Source of the DNA: Sphaeroforma arctica JP610
Lineage: Eukaryota > Opisthokonta > Ichthyosporea > Ichthyophonida
Direction of reading: 5' to 3'
DNA: 33,316 nucleotides
NCBI RefSeq assembly: GCF_001186125.1
Contig: NW_014040114.1
Location: 25,540 to 58,855, forward strand
The translations under genes were made by a program, and so were the position numbers. The notes beneath the pieces are model-generated. The model had not been told where the DNA came from. It did no database searches and worked only from the letters and a program-made list of their open reading frames with translations. Positions 1 through 12,350 of this stretch are shown here, one piece after another. Position 1 is the first letter of the stretch; each line of letters starts with the position of its first letter.

Positions 1-1890
<1,890 letters not shown>

Positions 1891-2042
1891 TCTATTTTAT
1901 TAGAACTGGGAGTGAAATAGTGGGATAAATCCTATTCGTACACCACATATTCAATTTCAATTCGATCAGTGACGCACAGATTGGTTTACTCCCCACCATT
2001 CTACTCCACGTTCTTTTCATTGCACAACCCACTGGGTTGGAC

Positions 2043-2050
2043 TATAAAAG
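2043..2050 (+). promoter_or_regulatory. TATA box, possibly in an old LTR
   Basis: A clean TATAAAAG sits about 100 bp before a pyrimidine-rich tract and a glutamine/alanine-rich tract that reads like the start of a gag gene. That arrangement resembles the U3/R part of an LTR, but I could not find matching LTR ends, so a host promoter or chance cannot be excluded. Confidence 0.35.
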
Positions 2051-2149
2051 GACGATAGACAGGCGACTGTCAATATCCATTTTTCCTTCTACCTGCTTTT
2101 AGCAAAAGCATTTGCTCGCCTATCAAATTCTGTCCTCCACTACCTTGTA

Positions 2150-2882
2150 GTGAAGAACAATTAATATAACCTTGGCCCGGACGCCGAATAAGTGCAGCGA
2201 AAGCAGGCTGCTCAGGAAGTTCCGTGTATTAGGCAAACTCAGCTGGCCCGAGTAAACCAGCAAGCCCAGCTAGCCGCCTAGCAGGCCTAGCAGAACCTCC
2301 ATCTTCGAGAGATGGCTAGGTGTAAAGGTGCAGAAATAGAACAGCAAAGGTACACGGTTCCTGGCCAGGGTCGCGAAAGCAGAGATATCCGGAGTATCTC
2401 CATCAGACCATATTTACAAAACCGTAATGTATTCCTCCGTATCGGCCTCAAAGTAGAGTACAAGTAAATTTTAGTGACCTGCACAGCTTTGTGGTGTCAG
2501 GACAGCGTATGTTATATCAAAGTTCTCATCGACGCTCCCATACAGCCACCAAGATGGTATAGAGGACAGAAGGAACTAGTGTTTAAAGAGCTTGATAACA
2601 TTTTAAATTGAGTTGTTTAATTATTTAGCCCAAGGGCTCAAACAGATCCATCTAGGATGCCTGTCTATCGAAGACCATGAAAAGGCATATTACGGTAATA
2701 TACTGACTGTTATCGAGGACCTGGGACAGGTCGTAGAGCTGAAGCAACCCCGTATTCAAGAGGGGACGAAGTTTGTGGCCACAGTTGAAGCTCAGGTTTG
2801 CCTTCAACATTGCAACTCTTCCAATATTGCCAAGTACGTGCGCGCTAGCACGAAGCGTCAATCAGAACTGGCACTAATATAG
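2150..2882 (+). pseudogene. weak gag-like relic, plus strand
   Basis: On the plus strand a glutamine/alanine-rich stretch (about 2189-2290) is followed by further protein-like sequence to 2882, including an open frame at 2613-2882 with no recognised domain. Q/A-rich N-termini are common in Gag proteins, and a TATA box lies just upstream at 2043. No zinc knuckle, protease or polymerase follows on this strand. The region is broken in several places. The retroelement reading is an inference; an unknown degraded gene is equally possible. Confidence 0.25.
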
Positions 2883-3531
2883 AACCACGAGTAAGTCGCC
2901 TGCGTTCACTCCGCTCTATCTCAAGGTCTAAAGATTTTGTGATAGGAGAACTCTCACAATATGTATCCTTACCGTGCACATACACTACCTCCAACAGCAA
3001 TGTAACAACTGTCTGATCAGTCATCGTCATGATCGCATCTCCACCAATCCTGTAATGTATACAGGATCAATCGTATGTACTGCAAAATGAAAACGTTCCG
3101 CAAAACGACGATCCAACATAGCCAGTCTATACCCGTATCATTATAAACGGATACTTCCAAATCCTTGCATACCGCGTGCGTAACCGACCCTAACCAACTA
3201 TATCTAGTCAGGGACCCTTTGTAATCACAGCATTGACCTGCTTTGGGCATTCCGTACGCCAATGGCCAGTCTGGTTGCAGATGTGACATTTGGGCCCACT
3301 GAGATCTTGTGGCGTAAATTACAAGTAGCACAAGCTGGTGCAGCCGGGGAACGTTGTTCATACGCTCAATTTGGTGTGTATGAACGCTCTCTAGAGGGGT
3401 CATATGAGTGCTGCCGCCTTCTTGGGGAACTAGTGTGACGGGTTGTGGCCGACATTTGTGGTGTATGAGATAAGTATGTATTTTCACTCTACGCGGCCTG
3501 ATGAGCCCGAGGTGGGTTATTATGCCCCCCA
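2883..3531 (-). other. eroded minus-strand retroelement sequence around the zinc knuckle
   Basis: The longest open frame here (3017-3532, minus strand) overlaps the zinc-knuckle region, but most of it matches nothing I recognise. The most economical reading is old gag/pol sequence of a minus-strand retroelement. No catalytic protease or polymerase motif is visible. Confidence 0.3.
3247..3288 (-). pseudogene. CCHC zinc knuckle of a retroelement gag
   Basis: On the minus strand these 42 bases encode CHICNQTGHWRTEC, an exact C-X2-C-X4-H-X4-C zinc knuckle with the usual Gly-His pair. This is the nucleocapsid motif of Ty3/gypsy, Ty1/copia and retroviral Gag. It differs in spacing from the knuckle of the A/B family further right, so it belongs to another element. 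The surrounding frame is eroded. It probably goes with the minus-strand gag-like piece at 4539-4796. Confidence 0.55.
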
Positions 3532-3606
3532 TTCAAGTGATTTGCTTGTGCTGGTTTTCAAGTGATTCGTTTGTGCTGGTTTTCAAGTGATTCGCTTGTG
3601 CTGGTT
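3532..3606 (+). repeat. three tandem copies of a 25-bp repeat
   Basis: The unit TTCAAGTGATTYGYTTGTGC plus CTGGT occurs three times head to tail, at 3532, 3557 and 3582, with one or two differences between copies. A 25-bp period is not a multiple of three, so it is unlikely to encode a protein repeat. It looks like a small minisatellite born by replication slippage. Confidence 0.9.
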
Positions 3607-4538
3607 AGCCCAGGTATATGGGTTGGTTTAGCAGGACGTGCTTTCATGCATTTTACGGCCATTAACGCACACGAGGCTATCCCTTGCTTATCGATCTTAT
3701 TAGCGAGAACCTCCAGCATGAGTCCTGTGTGTGCAATAGTGACAACCATGTGCATACAGTATTGCAATATCTTCAAGCGGCGACTCAACGCCACTAACTC
3801 TTAATTATACACCTGACACAAAGGTTCAGGCACTGCCGGATTACTGATCACGCTCAATAACATCATGTGCTCAACATTGCCCTTCTGATTTGACAAAAGC
3901 TTAAGATCAGCACACACATGCGCCCATGTAATCGACTGCGACGGGCCTAACTGTCTGTGCGGTACTACCCCCACCTCAGCCAGCGCATCAAACATCGGTG
4001 TCGGCCCTACCGAAACCACCGGCGATAGCTAATAGGCCTCAATCACCTCAACTGGGTAATAGTGCATAAACTACACATCATACACATACTTACGCTTTGC
4101 CCTTCTTCGAAGTTCCCAATCCCCAAGCCCCACGCGACCGACAACGGAAATCCTCATGCACAACATCAGAACGACGATCCACGAACACCTACTTGTGATG
4201 AGAATCACTATAAACAAAAGGGCCACCTAAAGGCATATCGTGTGCCGGATGAGAACCACCGGTTCGTATCAGCCTGCGACAGACCAATGTGTCCCTGACC
4301 CACTGGTGAATGCAAACGTCCCCGGACAGCATGTATATCGACCTCATATAGCTCTTGATTATTCCGGACTCCAGTGAGCAATCGTGTGCCATTCAGCCGC
4401 TCAACCCAACCAATGCCCTGCAATGCAGCCCTTAAATGGCCCTCATCATCAGCCGACACCGTTACCGAAAGCTAAGCAGCTTCCTCAATCTCCTGGTTCA
4501 ATATATAAATGACAGCCTTTATACCAATTTTAGAAGCT
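3607..4538. other. no recognised gene
   Basis: Open frames of 60-85 codons occur on both strands (for example 3801-4019 and 4208-4459, minus), but none shows a family motif. Its position between a gag-like piece and a zinc knuckle on the minus strand suggests that part of it is the same old element. Confidence 0.35.
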
Positions 4539-4796
4539 TCATTCAACACTATATTTCTTCCGAATATTGTAAGTATTATCCTCCTTGAGTAAAACGCCGA
4601 GCGTAATCAAATCGAATATACACGCCTTACGGAACAAATATCGAGACAGGCCATACGTGTGCATAACAAACCGTTCAACATCCGTAATCGTAGACGTTGT
4701 AGGCAAACTAGTACGTACATCTAATTGAAGCTCTGGCGTAAGATAGGACAACAACAAATCCCCCTGGGCATGATACCTAGACACCAACAATATCAC
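4539..4796 (-). pseudogene. gag-like relic, minus strand
   Basis: An 85-codon minus-strand frame contains LLLSYLTPELQLDVRTSLP, which resembles the 'F...L.PEL...V' segment of the Ty3/gypsy Gag core (Retrotrans_gag family). A zinc knuckle lies about 1.3 kb downstream on the same strand. The distance and erosion mean that only fragments survive. The match is by eye and modest. Confidence 0.3.
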
Positions 4797-5215
4797 CCCA
4801 TCCTTGTGCGGTGCTCTCTTCCGGTACGCCGGACTGTTCTTAAACTGGATCCATTTTCATGCAACGGGAATTCTAGGTCGAACTGCTGCCCCTTGTATTG
4901 CCACTAAGGCCCAGGATCCCCCTCCTTATCCGCCTGAACCATCATACTAGATACAATCAGCACTCGCAATCGAAATATATATATATATAAAACTATTTTA
5001 TGGTAAATACCATAGTAAGTAACCGATATCTGGGTCTACGTCCTCTCGCTTACTTGTAGTGGTGGCTAGCTTTTATTACTTTGTAATTAAGCAACTGTCT
5101 CGAGATACGTAGTTTCCAGAGCCCTAGTTATCAAAGACAGCCACACATCCTATGTTTCTCACTAATACATTCCTCCTCAACCACTATTCTACTATAAATA
5201 TCCAACCCCCAACCC
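4797..5215. other. no recognised feature; short AT tract
   Basis: Apart from an alternating AT run at about 4974-4989 I see no gene, repeat or motif in this stretch. Confidence 0.4.
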
Positions 5216-6000
5216 ATGCAGGTGGTTGCGTCTAGACCCAATGTCCTTGTCCGGTTCTGTTCCTTCGAGACAGGGCCCAACCGGATGTATAGACATCCGA
5301 CTAAGGTCCTACTACAGCAAGATGTGAAGAAGGAGATCCTCCAAGCAATCAGCTATGGTGTACGGCCAACTTGGGGGCCGAAGGGATCTCCTCCTCCATC
5401 GAAAACAAAACAGTGAATAAACTCACCCGAAGACACAGAGTCAACGACTCGGACAGAATTTGAACGGATACGTACGAACGGTGTAATCGGACGATGCGAC
5501 GAATTACACGAATCATGGAACCAGAACCTTATCTGTTCTACTCAGCTTTCACGACTCCAAAATCAGACGTGATTCGAGCTCGTCTGATTTTGAATCCAAA
5601 AGGCATCAACACTAACGCAAAAAAAAAATATGATATTCGGAGCAGAGGGGCATCTGTGGACATCAGGGACGGCTTCTGTACAATAGCTGTGGCCGATCCC
5701 AAGCTATGCCAATTCAGGAATGATACCGTATATTTTCTGGCTCTGGAGACGGGAGCCTACTTTTTTTCTAACTTGATTAAATAAAATGAATTTAGTGATA
5801 AAAGTTCAACGGACGAAAGGAATCCGCATAATTTTCTATATCGACGATTTGCTTCTATTGGGCCGATCGAAGCGGATAATTCTACGTCATCACCGTCAAA
5901 TTATACATCTATTCTACATTCTAGAACTGGATTTGCGAAAGGAAATGGCCATTGGATCCATACAGAAAGCAAACTTCAACAGGTAGAAAAAGAATACAAA
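5216..6000 (+). pseudogene. DIRS-like reverse transcriptase relic
   Basis: Plus-strand segments carry reverse-transcriptase signatures in order. There is an N-terminal helix of the 'E..RI...GVIG.C' type near 5455-5500. A block with SAFTTPKSDVIRARLILNPK (from about 5542) matches the PKK..G.R.ILN/LN box. IIFYIDDLLLLGRSK (about 5831-5875) holds the YIDD catalytic box. The sequence after it (HHRQIIHLFYILELDLRKE) fits the thumb-side '...LL..LGF....K' pattern. The Y-I-D-D-L-L-L-G-R-S-K context is typical of DIRS/Ngaro tyrosine-recombinase retrotransposons rather than Ty3 elements. No tyrosine recombinase or RNase H was recognised beside it. It is broken in several places and old. Confidence 0.6.
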
Positions 6001-6360
6001 CTAAATAATATTGATATATTGACCCACAAATATGCAGTTTAATCATAATATATATATAAATGAATAGGTAAGTGTTCTTTGTGCAAACTACACATGCTGG
6101 CTGCATGATGTACGATGTTTGATATAGGAGAAATGACAAATTTGCACATGGACAATATATGCAAGTCATTAAATGTAGATTCAATTTTACGGGTTCGTTT
6201 TCTATTCACTAATACCGATTTTTATTTCCTACACACCTTTTTATCAAACAACCTTTGTAAGTAAATTTCTGGACTTGTTAATGTGTATTCACATAGCCTC
6301 CTAAATTCACAGGCTGTAATATAGTTACTTTTCAAGTAAACTTAACATCTTATCGAAAAT
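6001..6360. other. AT-rich spacer, nothing recognised
   Basis: AT-rich sequence follows the reverse-transcriptase relic. No RNase H, recombinase or terminal repeat could be seen. It may be the decayed remainder of the same element. Confidence 0.4.
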
Positions 6361-6714
6361 GTACAAGGCTCGAAATCTGATTTGATATATATATATATAT
6401 TCCCAATACATATTCAAATAGCAAGAATTGCGAGTTTCTTTAATATATGCTTACTTATGAATCTAAGGGTATCAGAGACCACCACGAACATGAAGAGAAA
6501 AACATTGATATCATAGAGAGCCGGAAAGAAAAGCTCGTGTACAAGGCTCGAAATCTGATTTGATATATATATATATTCCCAATACATATTCAAATAGCAA
6601 GAATTGCGAGTTTCTTTAATAAATGCTTACTTATGAATCTAAGGGTATCAGAGACCACCACGAACATGAAGAGAAAAACATTAATATCATAGAGAGCCGG
6701 AAAGAAAAACTCGC
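6361..6714 (+). repeat. 178-bp tandem duplication
   Basis: The 178 bases beginning GTACAAGGCTCGAAATCTGA at 6361 are repeated head to tail from 6539, with only a few differences, mostly the length of an internal AT run. The duplication is therefore recent compared with the decayed sequence around it. The unit contains a plus-strand open frame (MLTYESKGIRDHHEHEEK...) with no recognised homology. The second copy continues in that frame to 6826. Confidence 0.95.
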
Positions 6715-6826
6715 CAATCATTTATTGGTGCAGGCTCGTCGGGGACACGATGCAGTCTTCACTGATTCAGAAATGTATGTAATTGGTAGTACCCCTTGTT
6801 TAGTTTTCATGTTTAGCACCAAATAA
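6623..6826 (+). CDS. unrecognised 67-codon open frame across the end of the duplication
   Basis: The frame starts inside the second 178-bp unit and ends 112 bases after it. It is rich in charged residues at first (E, K, R, H) and hydrophobic at the end (PCLVFMFSTK). I recognise no family. The equivalent frame in the first unit has the same start but a different end, since the duplication is not a multiple of three. It may be an exon fragment or chance. Confidence 0.15.
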   Translation: MLTYESKGIRDHHEHEEKNINIIESRKEKLANHLLVQARRGHDAVFTDSEMYVIGSTPCLVFMFSTK

Positions 6827-9354
6827 TTTGAATATATCTAAGAATTGATGTTCTGATCTTTCTTTCCTCGCCTGAGTTTGCCGGTATGAAAATTAAACCG
6901 TTTCCGTGTTGTTTTTGTGTATAACCTGACTTTTTTATATTACTTTTATATACAACCGATATCTCTCACAAAATGAATTGAGACAAAGTGACTTTCATGG
7001 TTTAGCTTGCCTTGTCACAGATATTGCTTCATATGATTTATTGTTGATGATTCGACACGTAAACAGTCGGCCAATTTGCCAATGTGATATAACAAGGAAA
7101 CTAGTGCAAGTATGGTCTTCTAATGAATCATATATATTATTGTAAAATTGGTGGTACGATTGCCGACAAACCTTTACACGCTATGTATTTGAGGAAAACC
7201 AGTGCAGACAGGGAATATACAGTCAGACAAATGAAAATAACGACAACAACAATAACTATGCTACAATGCGTGTTAAACAGGTTTGAGAAAAAAATTGATT
7301 GTCACTAGACAACATTCATATTTATCTATAATATTAAATCCAGTAAGGTATTTGATTAATTCATGATTACCCAACCAATAATTAGCAGTGAACTGCCAAG
7401 GAAAAAGCAACATCGCGTAAAAAATATCAGGCCGGAATACATGCATCGGGTGCACCAATGAGAGAGAAACTGTACGCAAACCGCACTGCACGGACGCTAA
7501 CTAAACGAAGTAATGAACTTGGCAAGTCTAAAGTATTTCAAAATTGTATCCGTATCGATCTACGTTGAGAAAGAGAGCACCGCCTTTTGTAATAAGCAGT
7601 GGGAACATCATACAAGCAGAAAAGAAGCGAAAGGAGATGATCAACGTAGATACCAATGTAGCGACAAGCGCTCCATCAGATTCGAAGACGTTTTATATCG
7701 GCGACTGGATCTTGCAGGAAGGCAATATATTAGAATGATATGAACCGAAGGAATGGATCAAAAGCTCGCGTATACTTAGGGCTTTCTACCATTCGTCGCA
7801 AATACTGATCCTCTTAAGCTTTTCTCATATGTGATGCTGATGCATATAGAATATGGATGGGAAACTTGCATAAGTATCATAAGGCTGATAGCTTGCGACT
7901 CAGGGTCTCGCACAGGTTTCTGAAACGACCTCGATATTGATCCGTGGAATTGCAGGAACGCACATTGGAACAAAATGATTGTCAAACTGGACAAAACATT
8001 CTTACAGTTACTATTTTAGATGATAAAGAATTTTTCAAATATGTAATACGATAGAAAGAATATTATCTCACATACGCCAAACTGTACTAGGCGGATGAAC
8101 AATTCAGATCTATAGTACGATAGTTTATATATTATCTCAACGAGCAGGCGGACGATAGTTTTAGCGATGGAGTTTAAATTTGTACCTATGCTATCTCGTG
8201 TACGATTTGGAGACGTTGTGTTCGCACGATAATGTCACAAGTGTCGAAAATCACAACAGAATTCGAAAATGGTCTCGTACGTTCCTGCAAACGAGTATCA
8301 GAGACCACGTAGGCTACGCACCATTCAATATGTTTGAATGAATTAGCATATGTTAATATCAATTGTTTATAAGAAGGCAACATTACCCCTACCTTATTAA
8401 TTTTGTTCATATTCGAATCATATTACTATCGTAAATTTATACAACAACATACGGAATAATTTATGAACGATAATTACAACTATGTCCCTGCAAAATCATA
8501 AAATAAAAACCACCAAATGTGATATTTATTTAACGTATATATCAAAGGAGCTGCTATGTGATAGTCAATTGCGTTTGTGGGGAGTTTATCGGGTTAGTGC
8601 TCAAGTATGAGGCTTAACTCAGATAGTGTGTGGCACTGAAAACACGGCAAGTTGTAGGACCTGTGAATCCTGTGCGGTTTCCGGCGTGTTACATGGCGCC
8701 CAAGGCTAATATGTTTCAATCATGAGTGATGTATGGCACCCATATAACTATGAGTGGTGTATATTTAGCGCCCATCATTATTTCATCTCGCTATGGGTGG
8801 TCCATGACATCCAAAGTTGAAAATGTAATTCAGTCAGAGTGGTGCTGGGGTCGAACAACCAATATTGCGTGCAAGCAACACTTGCAAAAGCGCAACGTAA
8901 GTCAGAAATGACACAAAGTGTGCTTCTGTGTATTAACATGTGTCCCAGGATATACGTGGTAATATATACACTGTGTGCATATAAGATCATAGAATATGAG
9001 AACTGAAATTCGTGCCTGAATTTTGTACCATAGATTTCTTATAAAAGCTGAAGTACCTTGGTATCTAGTGTCGTATAAAACACGCTTGTATCAGTCAAAC
9101 TATATGTAAGCGTGGTGTCTGTATGAACATTAGTTTTCTAAATTCGTACACGAATTTTGTAATAATGGATACACTGCAATACTGATATTTGCAGAGCGAG
9201 TATGATATACAAGTACAAAAAGTTGTAGTGTACATGTTCCTCATATGTCGTACTAGCATATTTTAACACGCCAACTGTACGATGTACTTTTCTTCCTTTC
9301 TTATGTTTTATGATTGTCTGATCAGATAGATGATAAGTTCCCAACTTTGCATAT
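6827..9354. other. AT-rich DNA without recognised genes
   Basis: About 2.5 kb of AT-rich sequence. Open frames at 7123-7308, 7513-7743 (two overlapping frames), 7776-7994 (minus) and 8186-8410 (minus) are short and have no motif I recognise. Two similar 23-bp sequences resembling AAATTCGTGCCTGAATTTTG occur near 9005 and 9139. The stretch ends exactly at the LTR of copy B. Confidence 0.45.
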
Positions 9355-9679
9355 TGTAGCATTTAGAACCCAGATAATCAAAAAGCCAATCCAAATCTTA
9401 AAATCCAGAATCACCAAATATTGAGTTTTGGAATAAGGATTCAAATATTCTTGATTTTGGAGTCATCCGAAATACTAGCCGTAGAACCCGTAAGCTATAT
9501 CGGGACTCCGTGTGTGAGAGAAAGACTCAAGTAGAACCCTGAGTCTATTAGTAAACACATATAAAGACTCGGTTCGGTTCTCTCAGACTAGGGACTTTCC
9601 TAGATGAGATAATCACATTTGGGAGGAGTTCTATTGTATCCTTTGGCTCGTACCTTTCAGCTACTCTTCATACTCTTCA
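9355..9679 (+). repeat. 5' LTR of copy B
   Basis: A 325-bp terminal repeat starting TGTAGCATTTAG and ending CTCTTCA. It matches, in the same orientation, the LTR at 26845-27175 and, inverted, those at 17772-18096, 26086-26410 and 29776-30071. The length is identical to both LTRs of copy A. A TATAAAG at 9560-9566 is the likely core promoter within the LTR. Confidence 0.93.
9560..9566 (+). promoter_or_regulatory. TATA box in the B 5' LTR
   Basis: TATAAAG lies about 205 bp into the LTR, just before a conserved GACTCGGTTCGGTTCTCTC block that all five family LTRs share in some form. This is where U3 would pass into R. Position and conservation support a promoter role; the start site is not known. 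Confidence 0.5.
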
Positions 9680-10646
9680 TTTTTTATAATATCCGTATAG
9701 ATAAGTTAACAGGCTCAGTTACACAACCAGTCATCACAACAGACAACGAGGGTTGAAGATAGAAGCTTAGCGAATAAAATAATTTGGAAAAGAACTTTAT
9801 TCGTATATAAGCAATTTTTTAGTAGAAGACTAAGCACGCAGGAAGGACTGAGGCTCAAGAATTAATCACAAGGGTTTCACAAGTGGATCAGACAATAACT
9901 CCGGGGAATACATTACTCCCGTGCTGGACGTGAAAGAGAACTCCAGTGCAAAAGAGGACGACCTAGAAGGTTAAGAAGAATCCAAGGAATAACCGAGACG
10001 AATTCCTTAAAAGTAATTCTGTGATTCAGTGTGATTTATATCTCAAGCTGTCAAGTTGCGTAATTCATCAATGTTGAGGGGTCAAAAATTTAGAAAATTG
10101 TCAATCAACAGAGGTTGAGGTAGAAAAGGGCACCCAAGTATCCAACAACAATAGACAGCAGATAGCGAGGGCACGAGGTGTGCTATCTCGTAGAAGAATC
10201 CAAGAACCTAGAACAAACAACAATGTTAGCTTGGTTAATAATTTGTTTAACACAAGACGTGAAGAGCAAAATAGTGGACGAACTTTAGCCTAGGAATAAG
10301 GCTTGGATTCCAAGCATTCAAGAATCTTTAACACATATAGTGCACACAAAAGATATACTTAAGTGAAATATCCACGCAGGACACACCAAACATTAGTCTA
10401 CAAGAACGCGGCAACAAGGTATACAAGAGATGAGAAGTCTAGGGATCCAAATTGCAAGTAGACACGGTCAGACAAGAGAGGTAGCAATCAACTACCAGTC
10501 AGTGACTACAATAGGTAATCATAGCAGACAAGGAACTAGCAGTAATGCTTTTCATATCACATAAACTTGAGGTAAGGAATATAAGACAAACATATTATCA
10601 CGAAGAGTCCCACAAAGGTGAGCATCTATTGCTGGGTCAAGCAAGA

Positions 10647-11118
10647 GTTCAGCTGAAATCGATTTAACAAACACGAAAGTAATATACGAATCATCAAACA
10701 AGATCTCGAGAACAATTTAGTTCTCACAAAGCATACCTGAACCTGTAAGAGGGCAATCCCGTACAAGCAGACCAAGTGCGCAAAGGGCTTAAACCGATCA
10801 ATGGAAAGGAAGTCAGCCAAATAATAAAAGGTTAGAGATATGTAGTTCGATGCATGCAAGAACATTTGAATTGAGTACATGTAAGTTCAGCTGAAATCGC
10901 TTCAACGAACACAAAAGTACTGCACGAATCATCAAACAAGATCTCGCAATTTAGTTTTCACAAAGAGACACACACCTAAACCTGTAAGAGGGCAATCCCG
11001 TACAAGCAGATCAAGTGCGCAAAGGGCTTTAAACGATCAATGGAAAGAAAGTCAGCCAAATAATAAAGGGTTAGAGATATGTAGTTCGATGCATGCAAGA
11101 ACATTTGAATTGAGTATA
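10647..11118 (+). repeat. 238-bp tandem duplication in the B leader
   Basis: The block starting GTTCAGCTGAAATCG at 10647 recurs from 10885 with small differences and ends near 11118. This largely accounts for B's leader being about 330 bp longer than A's. The function is unknown. Confidence 0.93.
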
Positions 11119-11826
11119 GGCAGGTAAGACTAAAATGAGTATACACAAGATTCCAAACACAAGTATCATAACATACACCTTAAGAACACGTACGATCTAT
11201 TTGAGTGCATACACTATACAATATATATGCGTATAATAATACATGGGACAGGAATAGAAGCAAGATCTAATTGACTAGCCATATTACATAAAAGGGGGTC
11301 CATAGCAATTAGCAGTAGCCCACACACATACAAATCACAAGGTAACAAAAGGCAAGGGGTCTTACCAAGAAAACCACATACACATCTGCTAATCTCAAAC
11401 GAGAAGTTATAATAATTACACACAACAAGCCCGATCGAATACGCAAAGCACTTAAAATAAGATCAAGAATGGTATATGCAGGGTTTTCCAACACACATGC
11501 GCAAGTAGTCAAATAAGTTAGAAAACTCTAAAGCAGCCAATGAACAATCGTCCACACAAAAAGGTTACATGAGATTAGAAGCAAAGAATCTACTCAAAGC
11601 CAAGAAAGATCACACCATTGAGATTACAGGACACACGTGAACAGCCCTACAGGTAATGAGATCCAAGTGACAAATAAACACTGTGAATATATACCCATAT
11701 GACCAGAAAGCACACGACTAGCATAGTATACAGAGACAGAGTCTGAATAGTGATGGTCACAAGACAAAGACAGAATAAGAATAAACACCTGCAAGTACAA
11801 CACTCAACTCAATTTAAAAACAGTGA

Positions 11827-12030
11827 AGTTCGGTACAGGACCAAACATCTCAGGTGATATCAACATCAGAGAGAGACGAGATATAAGACTGAACATCCCA
11901 GGTGACATCGCCACCACAGTAGTTCGGTACAGGACCGAACATCACTGGTGACGTCAAGAAACCCGAACTTCCTCGGTGACGTCAAGAAGACCGAACTTCA
12001 TAGGTGACGTCACTAGGACCGAACATCTTG
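11827..12030 (+). promoter_or_regulatory. tandem array of TGACGTCA (CRE-like) and CCGAAC motifs
   Basis: Three exact TGACGTCA octamers stand at 11949, 11977 and 12005, a strict 28-bp period. They alternate with ACCGAACWTC or close variants. Two degenerate units lie upstream (GGTGATATCA, GGTGACATCG), and GTTCGGTACAGGACC occurs twice. TGACGTCA is the consensus for CREB/ATF-type bZIP factors. A similar set lies in copy A's leader. This could be an enhancer, or a minisatellite that spread the motif by slippage. Confidence 0.6.
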
Positions 12031-12350
12031 CTAAAACTACACCTGACAAAATAAGCACAAGTAAAGTCACACTTGACGAAATAAGCTGAACCAAGAAACA
12101 CCATTCACACCTCCACAATCAAAGGAAGGAGAACAACAAGTTAATGTACAACACAGAACGGTAAACACTTCCCACGGAAGTACAGCAAAGCGTGACCACA
12201 ACAAAAGTAAGTGAAATAATTTATTTTTTATTTGTTTTCATACAAGTTAATAGCAAAGACAATGGGGATGAAGCGCCTATTCACAGTTAATATATCCCGA
12301 GTCTTTACTATTAACCTGCAATACTTATACACCCAATCAATCACCTCAAG

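Larger units (their letters stand above)
9680..12350 (+). other. long untranslated leader of copy B
   Basis: About 2.7 kb between LTR and gag with no coding frame of note. It is rich in A and C on the sense strand. It matches copy A's leader in scattered blocks, for example AATTCATCAATGTTG near 10062, which recurs inverted near 25725. The first bases after the LTR, TTTTTATAATATCC, are conserved in copies A and C and occupy the place of the primer-binding site, but match no tRNA 3' end I know. It contains a 238-bp tandem duplication and a 28-bp CRE-like array, listed separately. Confidence 0.75.

Noticed and set aside
8686-8703. TTACA followed by TGGCGCCC, like an LTR end with a lysine-tRNA primer site
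   Set aside because: No matching LTR start, no TATA box at the expected distance and no second copy in the window. The likeness to a primer site is only eight bases.
8722-8810. Loose repeat of ATGAGTGRTGTAT...CACCCAT
   Set aside because: Spacings of 28 and 43 bp are irregular and the third unit is poor, so I cannot call a repeat with confidence.
11949-12012. CRISPR-like array of 28-bp repeats
   Set aside because: The units are contiguous with no unique spacers, lie in a retrotransposon leader, and have relatives in copy A. This is a minisatellite.
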